Assembly (NCBI GenBank): GCA_009763385.1
Contig: CM019831.1
Span: 89,563,845 to 89,627,844, forward strand
Origin: Coix lacryma-jobi var. lacryma-jobi
Taxonomy: Eukaryota; Streptophyta; Magnoliopsida; Poales; Poaceae
Reading direction: 5' to 3'
Length of the DNA stretch: 64,000 nucleotides
The stretch's first letter is position 1; every line of letters begins with the position of its first letter. The notes below the pieces were generated by a model. The model saw nothing but the letters and a program-made list of their open reading frames with translations, was not told the origin of the DNA and searched no databases. The translations under genes and the position numbers were made by a program. Below, piece after piece: positions 21,072 to 33,290 of this stretch.

Positions 21072-23156
21072 ATGGGCGGCAAAGACGGTGCTACCGATAA
21101 GGACAACATCGTCCGTCCCACGGGCATTGACGAGCTCCCAGACGAGTTGAAGCAACAAGCGCAGGTCAAGCTCGACGCCGTATTGAAGGCTTTCCTAGAA
21201 AGCTGCTCGAAGGATCGGCGCGGCAGGATCACTTAGGACAAGGAGCCGGACTTCAGCGAGATCGTCCCTGCCATGACAAATACAAACGCTGAAGACACTT
21301 CTGACAAGGTAAAAGATAAGGTACCTGAAGATCCTTACCCTACCCATGCTAATTATTCTGCAATGCTGGTTGATTCTTCAAAAACTCTTACCAATACTAT
21401 CCAGCATTCATTTAAATTGCTTAGTGACCGCATGACTAAAATAGAAGACAAAACTGTCGAACCCGAAGTCCCAACTGGGCAACCCCAGTTCGGTAGGCCT
21501 TTTAATTCTTTTAGAGGACAGACTTCGCACGTTAATTTTGGACAATTAGGGTTTACTGAGACCAGGGGTGGTGAAGCCGGTACCTCGACAACTACCAACC
21601 ATGTTCATCATGGCGCTGGTCGGACTATGCAGACCGACCAGGGTACCTCGGCAAACAGGACTTCGGGAGGGCAGGGAACAGTGTTACCCAACCCGCCGAA
21701 GTCGCCAAGCCACAATCCGATGCATTGGGGCACCACCGACCTTGCCAACACCGATTTTGGACGAGCTATAAATCGGTTTAAGGAAGAAATAACTAGGTCG
21801 CTTGAGACTAGTTTAGGGGTCCAATTAAAGCCTACCAGGACCACTTATTCTAAACCGTACCCTTCATATTTCGATTTTATGAAAGCACCTGACGGTTGGA
21901 GGGTACCAAATTTTTATAAGTTTAGTGGTGACGGTAGTAAAATGACTATGGAACACGTCAGCATGTTCCTCGCTCAAATGGGTGAAGCTAGTACTTTAGA
22001 TTTTATGAACATACGACATTTTCCTTTGTCTCTTACTGGTACAGCTTTTGCCTGGTTTACGTCACTACCAGAGTGCACCGTAGGTTCTTGGGCTGAATTA
22101 GAAGAAAAATTTCACAACCACTTATATGACGGAGTCCAAGAAACTAGGTTGTCACATCTTACATCGGTTTGACAAGGACGTAGCGAGTCGGTGGCCGATT
22201 TCTTTAAATGTTTTAAGGAAATTAAAAACCGATATTTCCATTTGAGGATCTCCGACAGAGATCTAACAGATCTATGTCTAGTTGGCCTACGTCGAGAGAT
22301 CAAAGACATACTTGAGCATCATGATTTCTTTAACGTAAATCAATTGTTGCAAAAGGCCATTTCGATAGAATCGCGCTTCAAAGAACCCTATGATCCTCAT
22401 AAGACTCATCGGTCGGGTGTGCATATTGCCGAGATAAATTCTGATAGTTCCGATGATGAGTCTAAAGATTGCTACGCTGCCGAAATTTTATGGCCAGCGC
22501 AAAACAAACTGGTCACTTGTCCTTCCCTTAAACCGATTCAGAAGAGTCGGGGTGAGGAGGTGAAATTTACGTTTGATTTCTCTAAATGTGACCGAATATT
22601 TGATGAATTACTTAAATTCGGTTATCTTAAAATTAATTATACTCTGCCATCACCCGACGAACTAAAAAGGAGAGCTTACTGCAAATTCTATAATTCTTTT
22701 TCCCATGCCACTAACGACTGCAATGTTTTTCATCGACAGGTTCAATCGGCCCTCAATGAAGGACGATTGAGTCTAACTGAGATGCAGATCAGTACTACTC
22801 CTTTTTCAGTGCACATGGTGGAAGCAGGGAATCCCGCCATTATGATTCGTCCAGAGCAAGTCGGCGAACCACGGGTCGCACCGAATACTGAGAGTGATTC
22901 GGGGCGCAAAGTGGTGCTCGAGAAGGGTGATGACGGCAAAAGCAAGCTCACCATTACTGCAGGGTCAGCGCGACATCTGTGTAAACAAAGATATTTCGAG
23001 ACCAGGGCAGCACAACAAAGGCCGACCAGGTCGGGTCCTCAAGCCGACCAGTCCGGTTCATCTTCAAAGCAGCCGGAGCAGAAGGCCGACCAGGTAAAGT
23101 CGGTCTCTGCCAATTCCGGTAGGATCAATAAACCGACTGACCAGTTCTGGTACTAA
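21072..23156 (+). pseudogene. Gypsy gag with two in-frame stops
   Basis: The frame starts with ATG at 21072, soon after the primer site. It is interrupted by TAG at 21234-21236 and TGA at 22170-22172 and continues in the same frame after each. The conserved retrotransposon-gag segment is present (AWFTSLPECTVGSWAELEEKF, then SVADFFKCFKEIKNRYF). A diverged C/H-rich region near 22675-22735 (CKFYNSFSHATNDCNVFH) takes the place of a zinc knuckle. The C-terminal part is rich in ADQ/TDQ repeats. The TGA falls where CGA would be a one-base change, consistent with cytosine deamination. Confidence 0.85.
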
Positions 23157-23166
23157 ATCTACTCAA

Positions 23167-24120
23167 GTGGCCTCGGAATCAATCAGGTCGGATACCGATC
23201 CGACCAGCGCAGTACAAGCACCGACCAGTTTAGTGGTCAAGCAAGTTGAATCGGCTACTACTGGATCCGAAAGAGAGTCAACCCGATCAGAATCTAAAAC
23301 CGAATCGGTTCATAATGTACCGATGGGTTTAGCCTCACTTCTTAATAACCTTGTTTCCTCCACTGGTATTACTGCGACCAGTGAAGAATTATCTGAAAAA
23401 CCAGATGAGGAGATGGTGGATTATGAACCTTCCCTAGAAAGGGCAGAGGTCAATGTAGTTTATATATCGGCCGACTATTACGTGGTCGGAGATGATTCAA
23501 CGGCAGCGGAGTTCAACTTCGCCACGCAGACTGCTGTATTCCAGAAACCAGAGGAATCCGTCAATCATCTTAAGCCATTGCATATAAAGGGTCACATCAA
23601 TGGTACACCAGTTCACAAAATGATGGTCGACAGTGGGGCAATTGTGAATTTGATGCCATACTCGCTTTATCAGAAGCTTGGCGGTACCGATGAAGAGCTG
23701 ATTAAGACCAACATGACTCTTACTGGAGTCGGAGGAGGAGATCCCATTCCGGCCAAGGGAGTTGCGTCCATGGAACTGACCGTTGGGAGCAAGACTTTGG
23801 CCACTGCTTTCTTCGTCGCCGACATACAAGGTAGCTATAATCTTATACTTGGACGTGACTGGATTCATGCTAATCGGTGCATACCTTCTAGTTTGCATCA
23901 GTTTCTCATTCAATGGGTGGGAGATGATGTTGAGGTAGTGCACTCAGATTCATCGGCCTATGTAGCTACGGCCGATGCTCCTTTGCTCGGGGGGCATGAT
24001 ACTATTGCTTGTCTGTCTGGTCGGGACCTTTCTGATTTTCAGTTTGTTAGTGTTACCCGGGAAGGTTTTGTACCAGTGTCTTTAAAACCGACCGACAATC
24101 GGTTCAACATTATCATGTAA
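23167..24120 (+). pseudogene. Gypsy aspartic protease region
   Basis: This frame is shifted relative to gag. It contains a retropepsin-like fold signature: MVDSGAIVNLMP with the active-site DSG (here DSG rather than DTG), followed by the flap-like ELTVGSKTL and the ILGRDWIH segment. It ends with a stop at 24118-24120, five bases before the polymerase frame. Its natural start is unclear; translation would need a frameshift from gag. Confidence 0.82.
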
Positions 24121-24124
24121 TTTA

Positions 24125-27100
24125 ATGGATGCTAATGTTGATTGGTTGAAACATCGTGTCGAACAGTATCGGGCTCATGAGGCCAATACTTGTGAAGCTA
24201 TTGATGATTTTGATGAGCTCAATAAGTTGGGCCAAGGTTTTATGTCGGCCGACCCTTTGGAACAAATAGATATTGGGGATGGTTCTGTACCAAGGCCGAC
24301 CTTTGTAAATCAAAATCTTGAGGCCGATTATAAGCTAAGATTAATCGCCCTATTGAAAGAGTTTTTTGATTGCTTTGCATGGAATTATACAGAGATGTCT
24401 GGATTAAGTCGAGAACTTGTCGAGCATCGGCTTCCTATCAAGCCGGGATTCCGACCATTCAAACAGCATCCTCGCCGCTTTAGTTCTACAATATATGACC
24501 GGATTAAAGAAGAAATTAATCGGTTATTGCAAGCGGGATTTATCCGACCATGCAGATATGCGGAGTGGGTCTCTAACATCGTGCCTGTAGAAAAGAAAGA
24601 TATTGGGAAAATCAGGGTTTGCATTGATTTTAGAGATTTAAATAGAGCTACTCCTAAAGACGAATACCCTATGCCTATAGCCGATATGTTGATTAATGAT
24701 GCTTCAGGACACCAGGTTGTCAGTTTTCTTGACGGCAATGCTGGTTATAATCAGATATTTATGGCCGAAGAGGATATGTCCAAAACGGCCTTTATTTGTC
24801 CTGGGTTTGTTGGTCTCTTCGAATGGGTCGTAATGACATTCGATTTAAAGAATGCAGGTGCTACCTATCAACGCGCTATGAATTTGATCTTTCATGATTT
24901 GATTGGGATAATCATGGAAGTATATATTGATGATATCGTGATGAAATCGACTACCCATGTGTCTCATCTGGTCGATTTACGTTTAGCGTTTGAAAGGATG
25001 CGTCGTTATGGGTTGAAGATGAATCCACTAAAGTGTGCTTTCGGTGTGTCAGCTGGGAAGTTTTTAGGGTTCATCATTCATGACAAAGGCATAGAAATTG
25101 ATCCTAAAAGGATAGAAAAAATCAAGAAAGTTCAGGCGCCTACATGCAAAAAGGACTTGCAGAAGTTCTTGGGAAAGGTGAACTACTTGAGGAGATTTAT
25201 TGCAAACTTGTCCGGGAAAATTATTCCTTTTACCCCAATATTAAAGCTGAAGAACGAGACTGAGTTCACTTGGGGGGCAGAGCAGCAAGAAGCATTTGAG
25301 AAAATAAAAGAATATTTATCATCTCCACCAGTTCTTCGGGCGCCTAAGAGAGGTATCCCTTTCAGATTATATATCGCCGCCGATGAAAAGGTTATTGGAG
25401 CTGTCTTGACGCAAGAAGATGGAGGTAAAGAGTATGTAATTGCATATATTGGTCGCCGTCTTCTTGATCCCGAGACATGGTACGCCCATATTGAGAAATT
25501 ATGTTTATCCTTGTACTATGCTTGTGCTAAAATGAGACACTATTTGCTATCTAGTACATGTATTGTTGCATGTCAGGCCGATGTGATTAGGCACATGTTA
25601 TATCAGTCAATCCTTAGAGAAAGGATTGGCAAATGGGCGTATGCATTAATTGAGTTTGACTTGACCTATGAACCATTGAAAACTTTAAAGGGTCAAATTC
25701 TTGCCGATTTCATTGTTGAGCATGGTATTAGTTTAGAAGATGAAATCGGTTACTTTACTTTTACTCCATGGAAACTTTATTTTGATGGATCGGCTTGTAA
25801 GGAGGGCCAAGGTGTTGGTGTGGTCATCATTTATACTAATGGTGCTAAGTTTGAAATGTTGAGCCGGTTAGGTTACTTGTGCACTAATAATCAAGCCGAA
25901 TATGAAGCTCTTTTATTCAGTTTAGAAATATTATGTTCCATGGAGGTTAAGCATGTTGAAGCTTATGGCAATTCCTTACTGGTAGTACAACAAGTTGCTG
26001 GTAATTTTCAATGTTTAGAGGAATCGCTAAATGTTTATCTTGATATGTGCCTTGACATCATTGCTCATTTTACCGAATTCCAGATTCGGCATATACCAAG
26101 GCATGAAAATCATAAAGCTAACATATTAGCTCAACAAGCATCTGGCTATAGTATCAGTAGATGCAATTTTCACATGAAGCCGATGCAACAGCATGCAGAA
26201 ATATTGTCGGTTCACATGGCCGACCAGTTTGTTTTAAGACTAGTTCGGTCACCTTGCACCAGCGACCAAGTGCATTTTAAGCATGATCAGATAAATGCTA
26301 TGACCGACCAGGTTATTTATGAGTCAAGTCAGTTAATCTGTCCGATTGACCTGGTCGATCATGGAATGATTAATTTGTCTGAAAGAACTCTAAATCGGTC
26401 CGAAACAAGTTCTAATGAAAGTGGAACTGATTTAGAAGATTGGAGGGCTCCCTTGATAAAGTATCTCAATGATCCAAGTGCTAAGGTTGATCAAAGTGTT
26501 CGGCGAAGTGCATTTAAATATGTGCTGCACAATGATGAGCTGTACCGGAGGACTGCCGAAGACTTATTACTTAAGTGTTTAGGGTCTGATCAAGCAAAGG
26601 TGGCTATGGGAGAAGTTCATGAAGGTATTTGTGGTACACATCAATCGGCGCCGAAGATGAAGTGGTTGTTGAGGAGAGCTGGGTTTTATTGGCCTACAAT
26701 GATCGCCGATTGTTTTCGTTACTACAAAGGATGCGAAGAATATCAACGGTTTGGAAATATACAGCTTGCACCTGCTGATGTGCTTCATCCTATTATCAAA
26801 CCGTGGCCTTTTCGTGGTTGAGGGCTAGATTTCATTGGCCAAATTCATCCCCCATCTTCAAAGGGACATCGTTTTGTTCTGGTCGCTACAGATTACTTCA
26901 CTAAATGGACTGAGGCAGTGCCTTTGAAGAATATGACACATAAGGAGGTAATTGAGTTTATTACTGAACATATTATACATAGATTCGGCATACCACAGAC
27001 ATTGACTACAGATCAGGGAACATCTTTTATCTCTAAGGAAGTACGGGATTTCGCCGAATTATATAAAATAAAAATGCTCAATTCATCTCCATACTATGCT

Positions 27101-27778
27101 CAAGCTAATGGCCAAGCTGAGTCTAGTAACAAGACTTTGATCAAGCTTATTAAGAAGAAGATCGAGAACAACCCGAGGAGGTGGCACGAAGTTTTGTCTG
27201 AAGCTTTATGGGCCCATCGTGTGTCAAGACATGGTGCTACGAAAGTTACTCCTTTCGAGCTAGTATATGGACAAGAAGCAGTGTTGCCTGTCGAGGTAAA
27301 TTTGGATGCATATAGACTAGCTAAACAAAATAATTTATCTGCTGTTATGTATCATGATGCCATGATGGACAACATTGATGAAGTAACTGATAAGAGATTA
27401 AAGGCTCTTAAGGAGATGGAGAAAGACAAAGCCCGGGTTGCCAGAGCTTACAACAAGAAAGTGAGAAGCAAATCGTTTCAAGTGGGAGAATTAGTATGGA
27501 AAACTATATTACCGCTTGGATCAAGAAGCAATAAGTTTGGCAAGTGGTCGCCGAGTTGGGAGGGTCCTTATAAAGTGATCAAAGTGATATTTGGGAATGC
27601 ATATATGCTAGAGACGTTACAAGGTGAAAGTCTCCCAAGGGCAATAAATGGGAGGTATTTGAAAAAAATACTTTCCAAGTGTTTGGCAAGAAGCCTGAGT
27701 GCCTTCCAAGCAGTGGCCGATACATGTATCGCCCTTAGAACAAAAAATAGTCAGGATATTTTACCGAGTAACCGATGA
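24125..27778 (+). pseudogene. Gypsy reverse transcriptase, RNase H and integrase, one in-frame stop
   Basis: Domain order is reverse transcriptase (IRVCIDFRDLNRATPKDEYP; catalytic VYIDDIVMKS), RNase H (KLYFDGSACKEGQGVG, NNQAEYEALL), an HxxxH/CxxC-type integrase N-terminus, integrase core (GLDFIGQIHPP, TTDQGTSFIS, NGQAESSNK) and a chromodomain-less C-terminus (GKWSPSWEGPYKV). A TGA at 26819-26821 splits the integrase just before GLDFIG; the frame continues unchanged to 27778. Everything else looks intact, so the loss of function is recent. Confidence 0.9.
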
Positions 27779-27847
27779 GTTGGACATCGTTGTCATTCGA
27801 TTTGTTTTTAGGCACTACCAAGGATCACCTAAAAACAGGGGGGCATA

Positions 27848-28660
27848 TGTTGACACTCAAAAGTGTCACCAATAAGAATGAATTTAGAAGAAGTATTCGG
27901 CCTATAAATTAGAGCCGAATTTGTCTTTTAGTATTAAAAGGTCGGATTTTCTAAGTGGGCCTGGTCATGTTCTAAGCTGAATAGGCCTGATTGTTTAGAC
28001 TGTCGACCAGTCCTGCTATGTCCGACCAGGTGATGCTGGTCGGAGGCCTTATAGTTATTATGAATATCGAGCCTAGCGCTAATATGTGGGTCTTTCTCTT
28101 GTAAAAGACGTTTTTGTTAATCAATATGGGCCGATAAAGTCCATTAAACCGATCTGGTCAATCCAAGATTTGGCGAGATCAGGGTTACCTTATTATGTCC
28201 GGATTGAATTCTATATTTTGATAGAGTCCGGATAGGAAACTTGGAGATTGCATCTGGAGATGTTTCCTATTGGGATAAGACCAGCCCCCTCTATATATAT
28301 GAGAGGATCATGGCCGATTGAAGTATCCAACACCAATCGATCAAAATCAATCTACTATCCCTTTTACCCTTTTTTCCCCTCTACCTTGCTGTTCGGCACA
28401 TCTCCCGGCGAGATTCGACGGCGTTCTAGGCGGCCTTGCTGGTCCTAGAACAACCTCTACGTGCTTCTCCCCGACGGGTTTTCCCGGGAGGAGTTCTAGA
28501 GTTACCAACACAGAACCCAAAACCCTAGATCGATCAAAACCGGTCTTCAGATCGGTTTCGTCGGTTTAGTCAGGGTCCCTGATGTCTCAGGTTGAACCGC
28601 AACCTCTCCGGGCGTTCTAGCCCTGCTGGTGTGTGATTCAGATAACTTCCGACGTCAACA
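27848..28660 (+). repeat. 3' LTR of the Tat-type gypsy element
   Basis: It matches the 5' LTR over its whole length with scattered substitutions and one-base indels. It is preceded by the polypurine tract and followed by the target duplication atata. Confidence 0.93.
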
Positions 28661-28665
28661 ATATA

Positions 28666-29359
28666 TAATATATAATGAAAAACGATCCGACATCGAGCAT
28701 ATGAGAACGTCGCTCACAGTCCCTCGGTACACATGCATATTGCCTATCGCAAAATGGAATTATCATGAGTGCTATACAAACAAATACCAAAGTTGCTAAG
28801 AAGATGGTCCTGCCAACCCTCAAGCAAATTATACCGATGATATACAGGATATTGGAAACTTCTTTCCTTGACAATTCTGGTCCTCAACCCCAAGTATTCT
28901 TTCCTTGGAAGGTAGATCGCCAATGAAACTAGGACGACGTCAAATATACCAAGGTGCCAAAAAAAAAAGATGTTTTAACCACCAAGGAAATAACTTTCCT
29001 TGACAGCCAATTACTGTTAAGAAAATGTTGAAATAAGCAATTTATTCGCGGTCACCCTTAACCACTGAGATAATAGTAACCAAGGAAATAACTTTCCTTG
29101 ACAGCCAATTACTATTAAGAAAATGTTGAAATAAGCAATTTATTTGCGGCCACCCTTAACCACTGAGATAATAGTAATTTTCCTTGGATGTTAACTGCCA
29201 AGAAAATTCATATATTCAATTGACATGTTAACGCCAAGAAAATGTTGCAACAAAAAGATATCCTTGGCTGTCAACGCTCAAGAAAATGCTTAATTTTTCT
29301 TTACGGTGCAAAACCGCCAAAACAAGATCCATGTTACTTGACAGTTTGCCTTAACCTCT
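28666..29359. other. AT-rich region with repeated CCAAGGAAA/TTTCCTTGG motifs
   Basis: No gene. The motif TTCCTTG(G) and its complement recur at 28866, 28909, 28953, 28983, 28995, 29081, 29093, 29181 and 29262. A 98-bp tandem duplication lies inside. Such clustered inverted short motifs resemble subterminal repeats of CACTA-type DNA transposons, but no CACTA terminus was found here. Confidence 0.4.
28981..29176. repeat. 98-bp unit, two tandem copies
   Basis: Copies start at 28981 and 29079 with ACCAAGGAAATAACTTTCC. They differ at only a few positions (ACTGTTAAG versus ACTATTAAG, TTCGCGGTCA versus TTTGCGGCCA), so the duplication is fairly young. Confidence 0.9.
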
Positions 29360-29381
29360 ATAAGACATATATAATGGTATT

Positions 29382-31145
29382 TTCAACTTCCTAGTGAGTA
29401 TTGAGGGGGACGGAAAATGAGGCCCAGCCCACCAGGGCTCCAACCCTAGCCTCCTGTGGCCTCCCGCCCGCCATTGCCACGCAGTCAAAACCAGGACCAG
29501 CCGCCACACTTAGTCCTCATTGTCGTCGAAGCCGAACATCAAGGCCGCGGCCACCCTCGGGGCGTGCTCCCAGCCAAACCGTGGCCATCCACTCCGCCAC
29601 CACCACCGACGTTGGCACCGGGTGCCACGCCTACGGTCGCTGACAACGCCGCGGCCCCCGTCGTGGGGTTTGACAGCGGAGGAGCTCCACAGATTGAGTC
29701 CACATCTGTGCCGCAGTCGTCACCAGGACGCTTGCTTTCGCCGCAGAACACCCCCAAGCTGGTGCATGGCATTCCTGCTCGCCTAGCAGTCGATCACGTC
29801 CTTGCCAGCCAGCGCCTTGGTCGACGCGGATGGGTCTCCGCTCCAAATGCCATGGGTGGCGGGAGATCCCCCATAGGCCAAAGACGCAGCCTTCGCCCGA
29901 CTTGGACCCTCGCCTAGAGCAGCTCCCGCAGGCCCGAAGGATCCGCCCTACGGAGTTCCACAACATGTGCTTCAACTGCCTCTCCTACTCGCACAGAGTA
30001 GCGACCTGCCGGTTGCCGCGGCGTTGCCTACGCTGTCACGGCTTCCGCCACCTCGCTAGGGATTGCCGGCGGACAAGGCCCGCCGCGACAAGGAAGGAAG
30101 GTGGTGACCGACCTCGGCAAGCGGCTCGGGTCAACGTGCCACCGGCCGCCCAGCACGCACCCCACTATGACCCTTCTAGCTCGGCTGGGACCGTGCAGGG
30201 TGTCGGGGAGGGCGTGGGCAGAATCCGACGACGACGCTGGCGGCGACGGAGTAAGCTGGCAAGGACCCAAGCATGGACGTGTGCCCGACTCCGCCGACAC
30301 CCGGGCTACTGTCTCCTTGTGCCAGACCCGCTTGTGCGGGAGCAACGTATGAGCATGAGACCTTACGGGCGGGTAGATTGACCCAATGTTGGAGGAATTC
30401 ACAACCTCGCTCATCGTCAGAGACCCGACTGGAGCATCGACGACCAGGGGGGAGGGGGGCGGTCCGTGGTGGATGACCAACCGGAAGCTGCTTCTACATC
30501 GATGCCTACGACGATGCTCTCGCCTACATTGTCTGGACATGAGCAGCCACCGGTCACGCCACGGGGAGGACATGACGTGGCGACATCTACCCCAGGCTTG
30601 GAAGCAGTCACTGCTATGTCGCTGTCGTGAGATCAGATCGACCTAGTGTGCAAAAACGCTTCCCCTACCGGTTGTGGAGGAACAATCGAGACTGCCGACC
30701 CACAGCCGGCGGATCACCGCTCAGGCACTTTCGCGCGTCCCAGTCTCCAAGAGGGGTGAGGTGTTGGTGATGAAGCGGATGGGCTTCCTCGACAGACTGT
30801 CAGTGCCTTCCACGACATCCAAAGAAGTCTATGATAGTATCTTCGTCGACTAGCTCAACCCCTCGCATATGGAGGCGATGCGTGAGCTCTTCCCGCATGC
30901 ACAAGGAGGGGCAGACGGAGGGCAAAAGAGACGTCGCACGAGCCAGCGCGTCTGATCGCCGATGGTACCTAAGTAGTATGATTAATGAGTAATAGTCAAG
31001 GGTATCCTTATGCTAGAGAGGGCGGAGTCGATAATATAATATTAACCCCTCTAGTGGTCGTGCTCATGACGTGTCGTTGTAACTTTGAATATTTCTCCTT
31101 CTTAATACATAGATACACAAATCTTTTGCGTATTTGTGAAAAAAA
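29382..31145 (+). mobile_element. LINE-derived insertion lacking ORF2
   Basis: The right end (about 31085-31145) has the features of a grass L1-type tail: a hairpin-like stretch ending GCGTATTTGTG and a short A-run. A 22-bp imperfect direct repeat (19 of 22 matching) borders the unit at 29360-29381 and 31146-31167, as expected of target-primed reverse transcription. The sequence is AT-rich, so the duplication is suggestive and not proof. The body is GC-rich with ORF1-like zinc knuckles. There is no endonuclease or reverse transcriptase, so the source was probably mobilised in trans. Confidence 0.6.
29830..30381 (+). pseudogene. ORF1-like zinc-knuckle protein of the LINE derivative
   Basis: Two adjacent CCHC knuckles are visible at about 29968-30066: CFNCLSYSHRVATC and CLRCHGFRHLARDC, each fitting C-x2-C-x4-H-x4-C. 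This tandem arrangement is typical of plant LINE ORF1/DUF4283-type RNA-binding proteins. The upstream proline-rich part and the downstream part lie in other frames; downstream, near 30760-30955, another frame carries pieces such as MKRMGFLDRLSV and SHMEAMRELFP. The gene is therefore broken by frameshifts. Confidence 0.65.
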
Positions 31146-31288
31146 ATAAGATATATATATAGGTATTCCCGGAGGTTTACTAACACCACTAATAAACAAA
31201 CTAGGCATATTCTTTAGCGGTTCAATTGTTGGCCTTAAGGAAATTGTTAGCCCTCAAGATGATTTAGAATTTTTATAGAATATCGCTA

Positions 31289-31546
31289 CTCCCTCTGTCC
31301 CTGAAACAAGCAATTTCTAGAATCCGTGCCGATCAAACTTTTTAAACTTTGACTAACTTTATAGAAAAAAATAATAACATCTATGATATAAAATAGACAT
31401 ATTCTGAAAATATATTCTATGATATATCTAATGATATGAATTTGGTACCATCAATCTTGATAGTTTTTTCTAGAAATTCGGTCAAAATTTAAAAAGTTTG
31501 ACCTAAGACAACTTCAGAAATTGATTCTTTCAGGGACTGGAGGGAG
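31289..31546. mobile_element. Stowaway-like MITE
   Basis: The ends CTCCCTCTGTCCCTGAAACA and its near-complement are flanked by TA (31287-31288, 31547-31548). The interior is related to the MITE at 2002-2260, as shown by shared segments around TTTCTAGAA and TATAAAATAGA. Confidence 0.85.
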
Positions 31547-31548
31547 TA

Positions 31549-32221
31549 AAAGATATACAACCACAGCGGATGGCGGCAGCAAGGAAGTGGCGTAGGCAGA
31601 GGAACAGAGGATGAGAGGCGCGTGGGAGGCAGCATCATGGCAAGGACGAAGCTGAGACAACCGTGAGGTAAAAGAAAAGCGTATACTAGCCGCTATTATT
31701 CCATCTCCATCCAGGATAACTCATCGCTGGTGAGTGGTGAGGATGTCGAAAACTCAAACACACTAGTGGAAATAAAAAAAGTTTTTTTTTGAAACAAAGG
31801 TTAAAAGAAGCAGTACTGAAGAACAGCAGCAGGTGGGTGGCGCACCTTGCGGAGGATTTCGTCGGTGCATGTTATTCGTGTTTAGATTGCATCAAACTTT
31901 TAATTTTTTTCACACTCTCTCTATCACATCAATATTTGGATGTATGCATGAAGCATTAAATATTGGTAAAATAAATAACTAATTATACAGATCAATTGTA
32001 AATCACGAGACGAATCTTTTAGGCCTAGTTAACACATGATTGAACTAATATTTGTCAAGTACAAATAAAAGTGCTATAGTAACGAAGTTAAAAAAAAATT
32101 AGCATCAAGACCCTATTTCGAGTTTTACGCCGCGGCTAACCAACGCTGAAGCCTGGACATATTGTGACTACCTAGCTGTCATGCATCTTCAAATAAGAGT
32201 CAACCCTTCTAGCCTCCATCG
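31549..32221. other. Gene-free stretch with a grass MITE fragment
   Basis: Near 31870-32090 are phrases common in a widespread grass element (GTGTTTAGATTGCATCAAAC; GACGAATCTTTTAGGCCTAG; AAAGTGCTATAGTA). Both ends look degraded and no target duplication was assigned. No coding sequence is recognised. Confidence 0.4.
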
Positions 32222-32269
32222 ATGGCGATTCAGATCTGGTCATGGTTTTCCCATCCATGTCAAATTTTT

Positions 32270-33290
32270 CCATTATTTGACATGGTTAAGATGCTTAAAA
32301 ATAATATAAAATTTTGGTACATTAATCACGTACCATGTCTTGTCGATAAGGATAATTTGTATATAAAATTTATAGCTTTTGATGAGATCTATAAATTCTT
32401 AATTTTGAGTTTTATCATTTAAGATTGTTAAGATCCTAAAAATAACAATATAAAATTTAAACAACATATTAATCTTGGGGCTTGTCGCATTAAAAATCAT
32501 ATCTTTTTATATGGTGTAAGATAAAAATACTTTGTATATAAAAATTATAGTTCAGATCCACAAATTTCTTATTTGAGTTTTGTCATGTAAGGTTGTTAAG
32601 ATCCTTAAAAAGTAAGAAAGTTTTTAGCAATATGTTAATCGCGTACCAGAGCTTATCGTCTTAGAAAAACCATGTCTATATTGTGTGGTGTCAGATAAAG
32701 ATAATTTTTATATAAAAGTTGTAGTATTCGATGAGATCTATAACTTTCTAGTCTTGTATTTTTTCATTTAAAGTTATTTAGATGTTTTGAAAATTAATGT
32801 AAAACACTATTGATATAGTATATACCTTTGAAACTTTATATTAGTTTTTATCATCTTAATGGCCTCAAATGGCAAAACTAAAACTACCCTTCCGTTCTAA
32901 TTTATAAATTATTTTTGTTTTTTTTGGATAATAGAAAAAATATATATAAAAAGCCAAAATGATATAATTTTGAACGGAGAAAATAGGTATTTGTACTTCT
33001 CATCGAAGGCTATATAATTTTTAATTAGTGCGATAAACTTGATAGGGATTAATATGATGCTCAAACTTTACATTATCTTTTTGAGTCTCTTAGCAATTTC
33101 AAATGACAAAACTTAAAACTAGGAATTATTAGATTCCATCGAGATTTACAAATTTTATATACAAAATATCTTTATACCACATCATAAAAAATGATCTTTT
33201 TAAAAATGACAAACTGTAGTACACGGCTAATATGCTGCTGAATTTTTTTATATAGAAATCATCTTCATCTAAGATTGTATAAAAAATACG
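32270..33290. repeat. AT-rich diverged repeat block with direct and inverted copies
   Basis: Three direct, diverged copies of a unit of about 200 bases begin near 32290, 32450 and 32600. Each contains a variant of TTTGTATATAAAATTTATAG, GATGAGATCTATAAATT and TTTTGTCAT.TAAGGTTGTTAAGATC. A further copy lies in inverted orientation near 33130-33240 (complement of GATTTACAAATTTTATATAC). The inverted arrangement suggests the arms of a large DNA element; no protein is encoded. Confidence 0.6.

Larger units (their letters stand above)
20208..28660 (+). mobile_element. Full-length Tat-type Ty3-gypsy retrotransposon, 8.45 kb
   Basis: Two 813-bp LTRs (20208-21020 and 27848-28660) begin TGTTGACACTC and end GACGTCAACA. 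They are flanked by atata at 20203-20207 and 28661-28665. A primer-binding-like TGGCGACTCCGCTGGGGAC follows the left LTR after a few bases, and a polypurine tract (ACAGGGGGGCA) precedes the right LTR. By eye the LTRs differ at roughly 20-25 positions (about 3 per cent), suggesting insertion about a million years ago at commonly used grass rates; the count and the date are approximate. Gag, protease, reverse transcriptase, RNase H and integrase are all present, but with a few stops and frame changes. Reverse-transcriptase phrases such as FDLKNAGATYQRAMN place it in the Tat group of gypsy elements. Confidence 0.92.

Noticed and set aside
30028..30573. 181-codon minus-strand frame opposite the zinc-knuckle region
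   Set aside because: It has no domain and lies opposite the recognisable CCHC knuckles.
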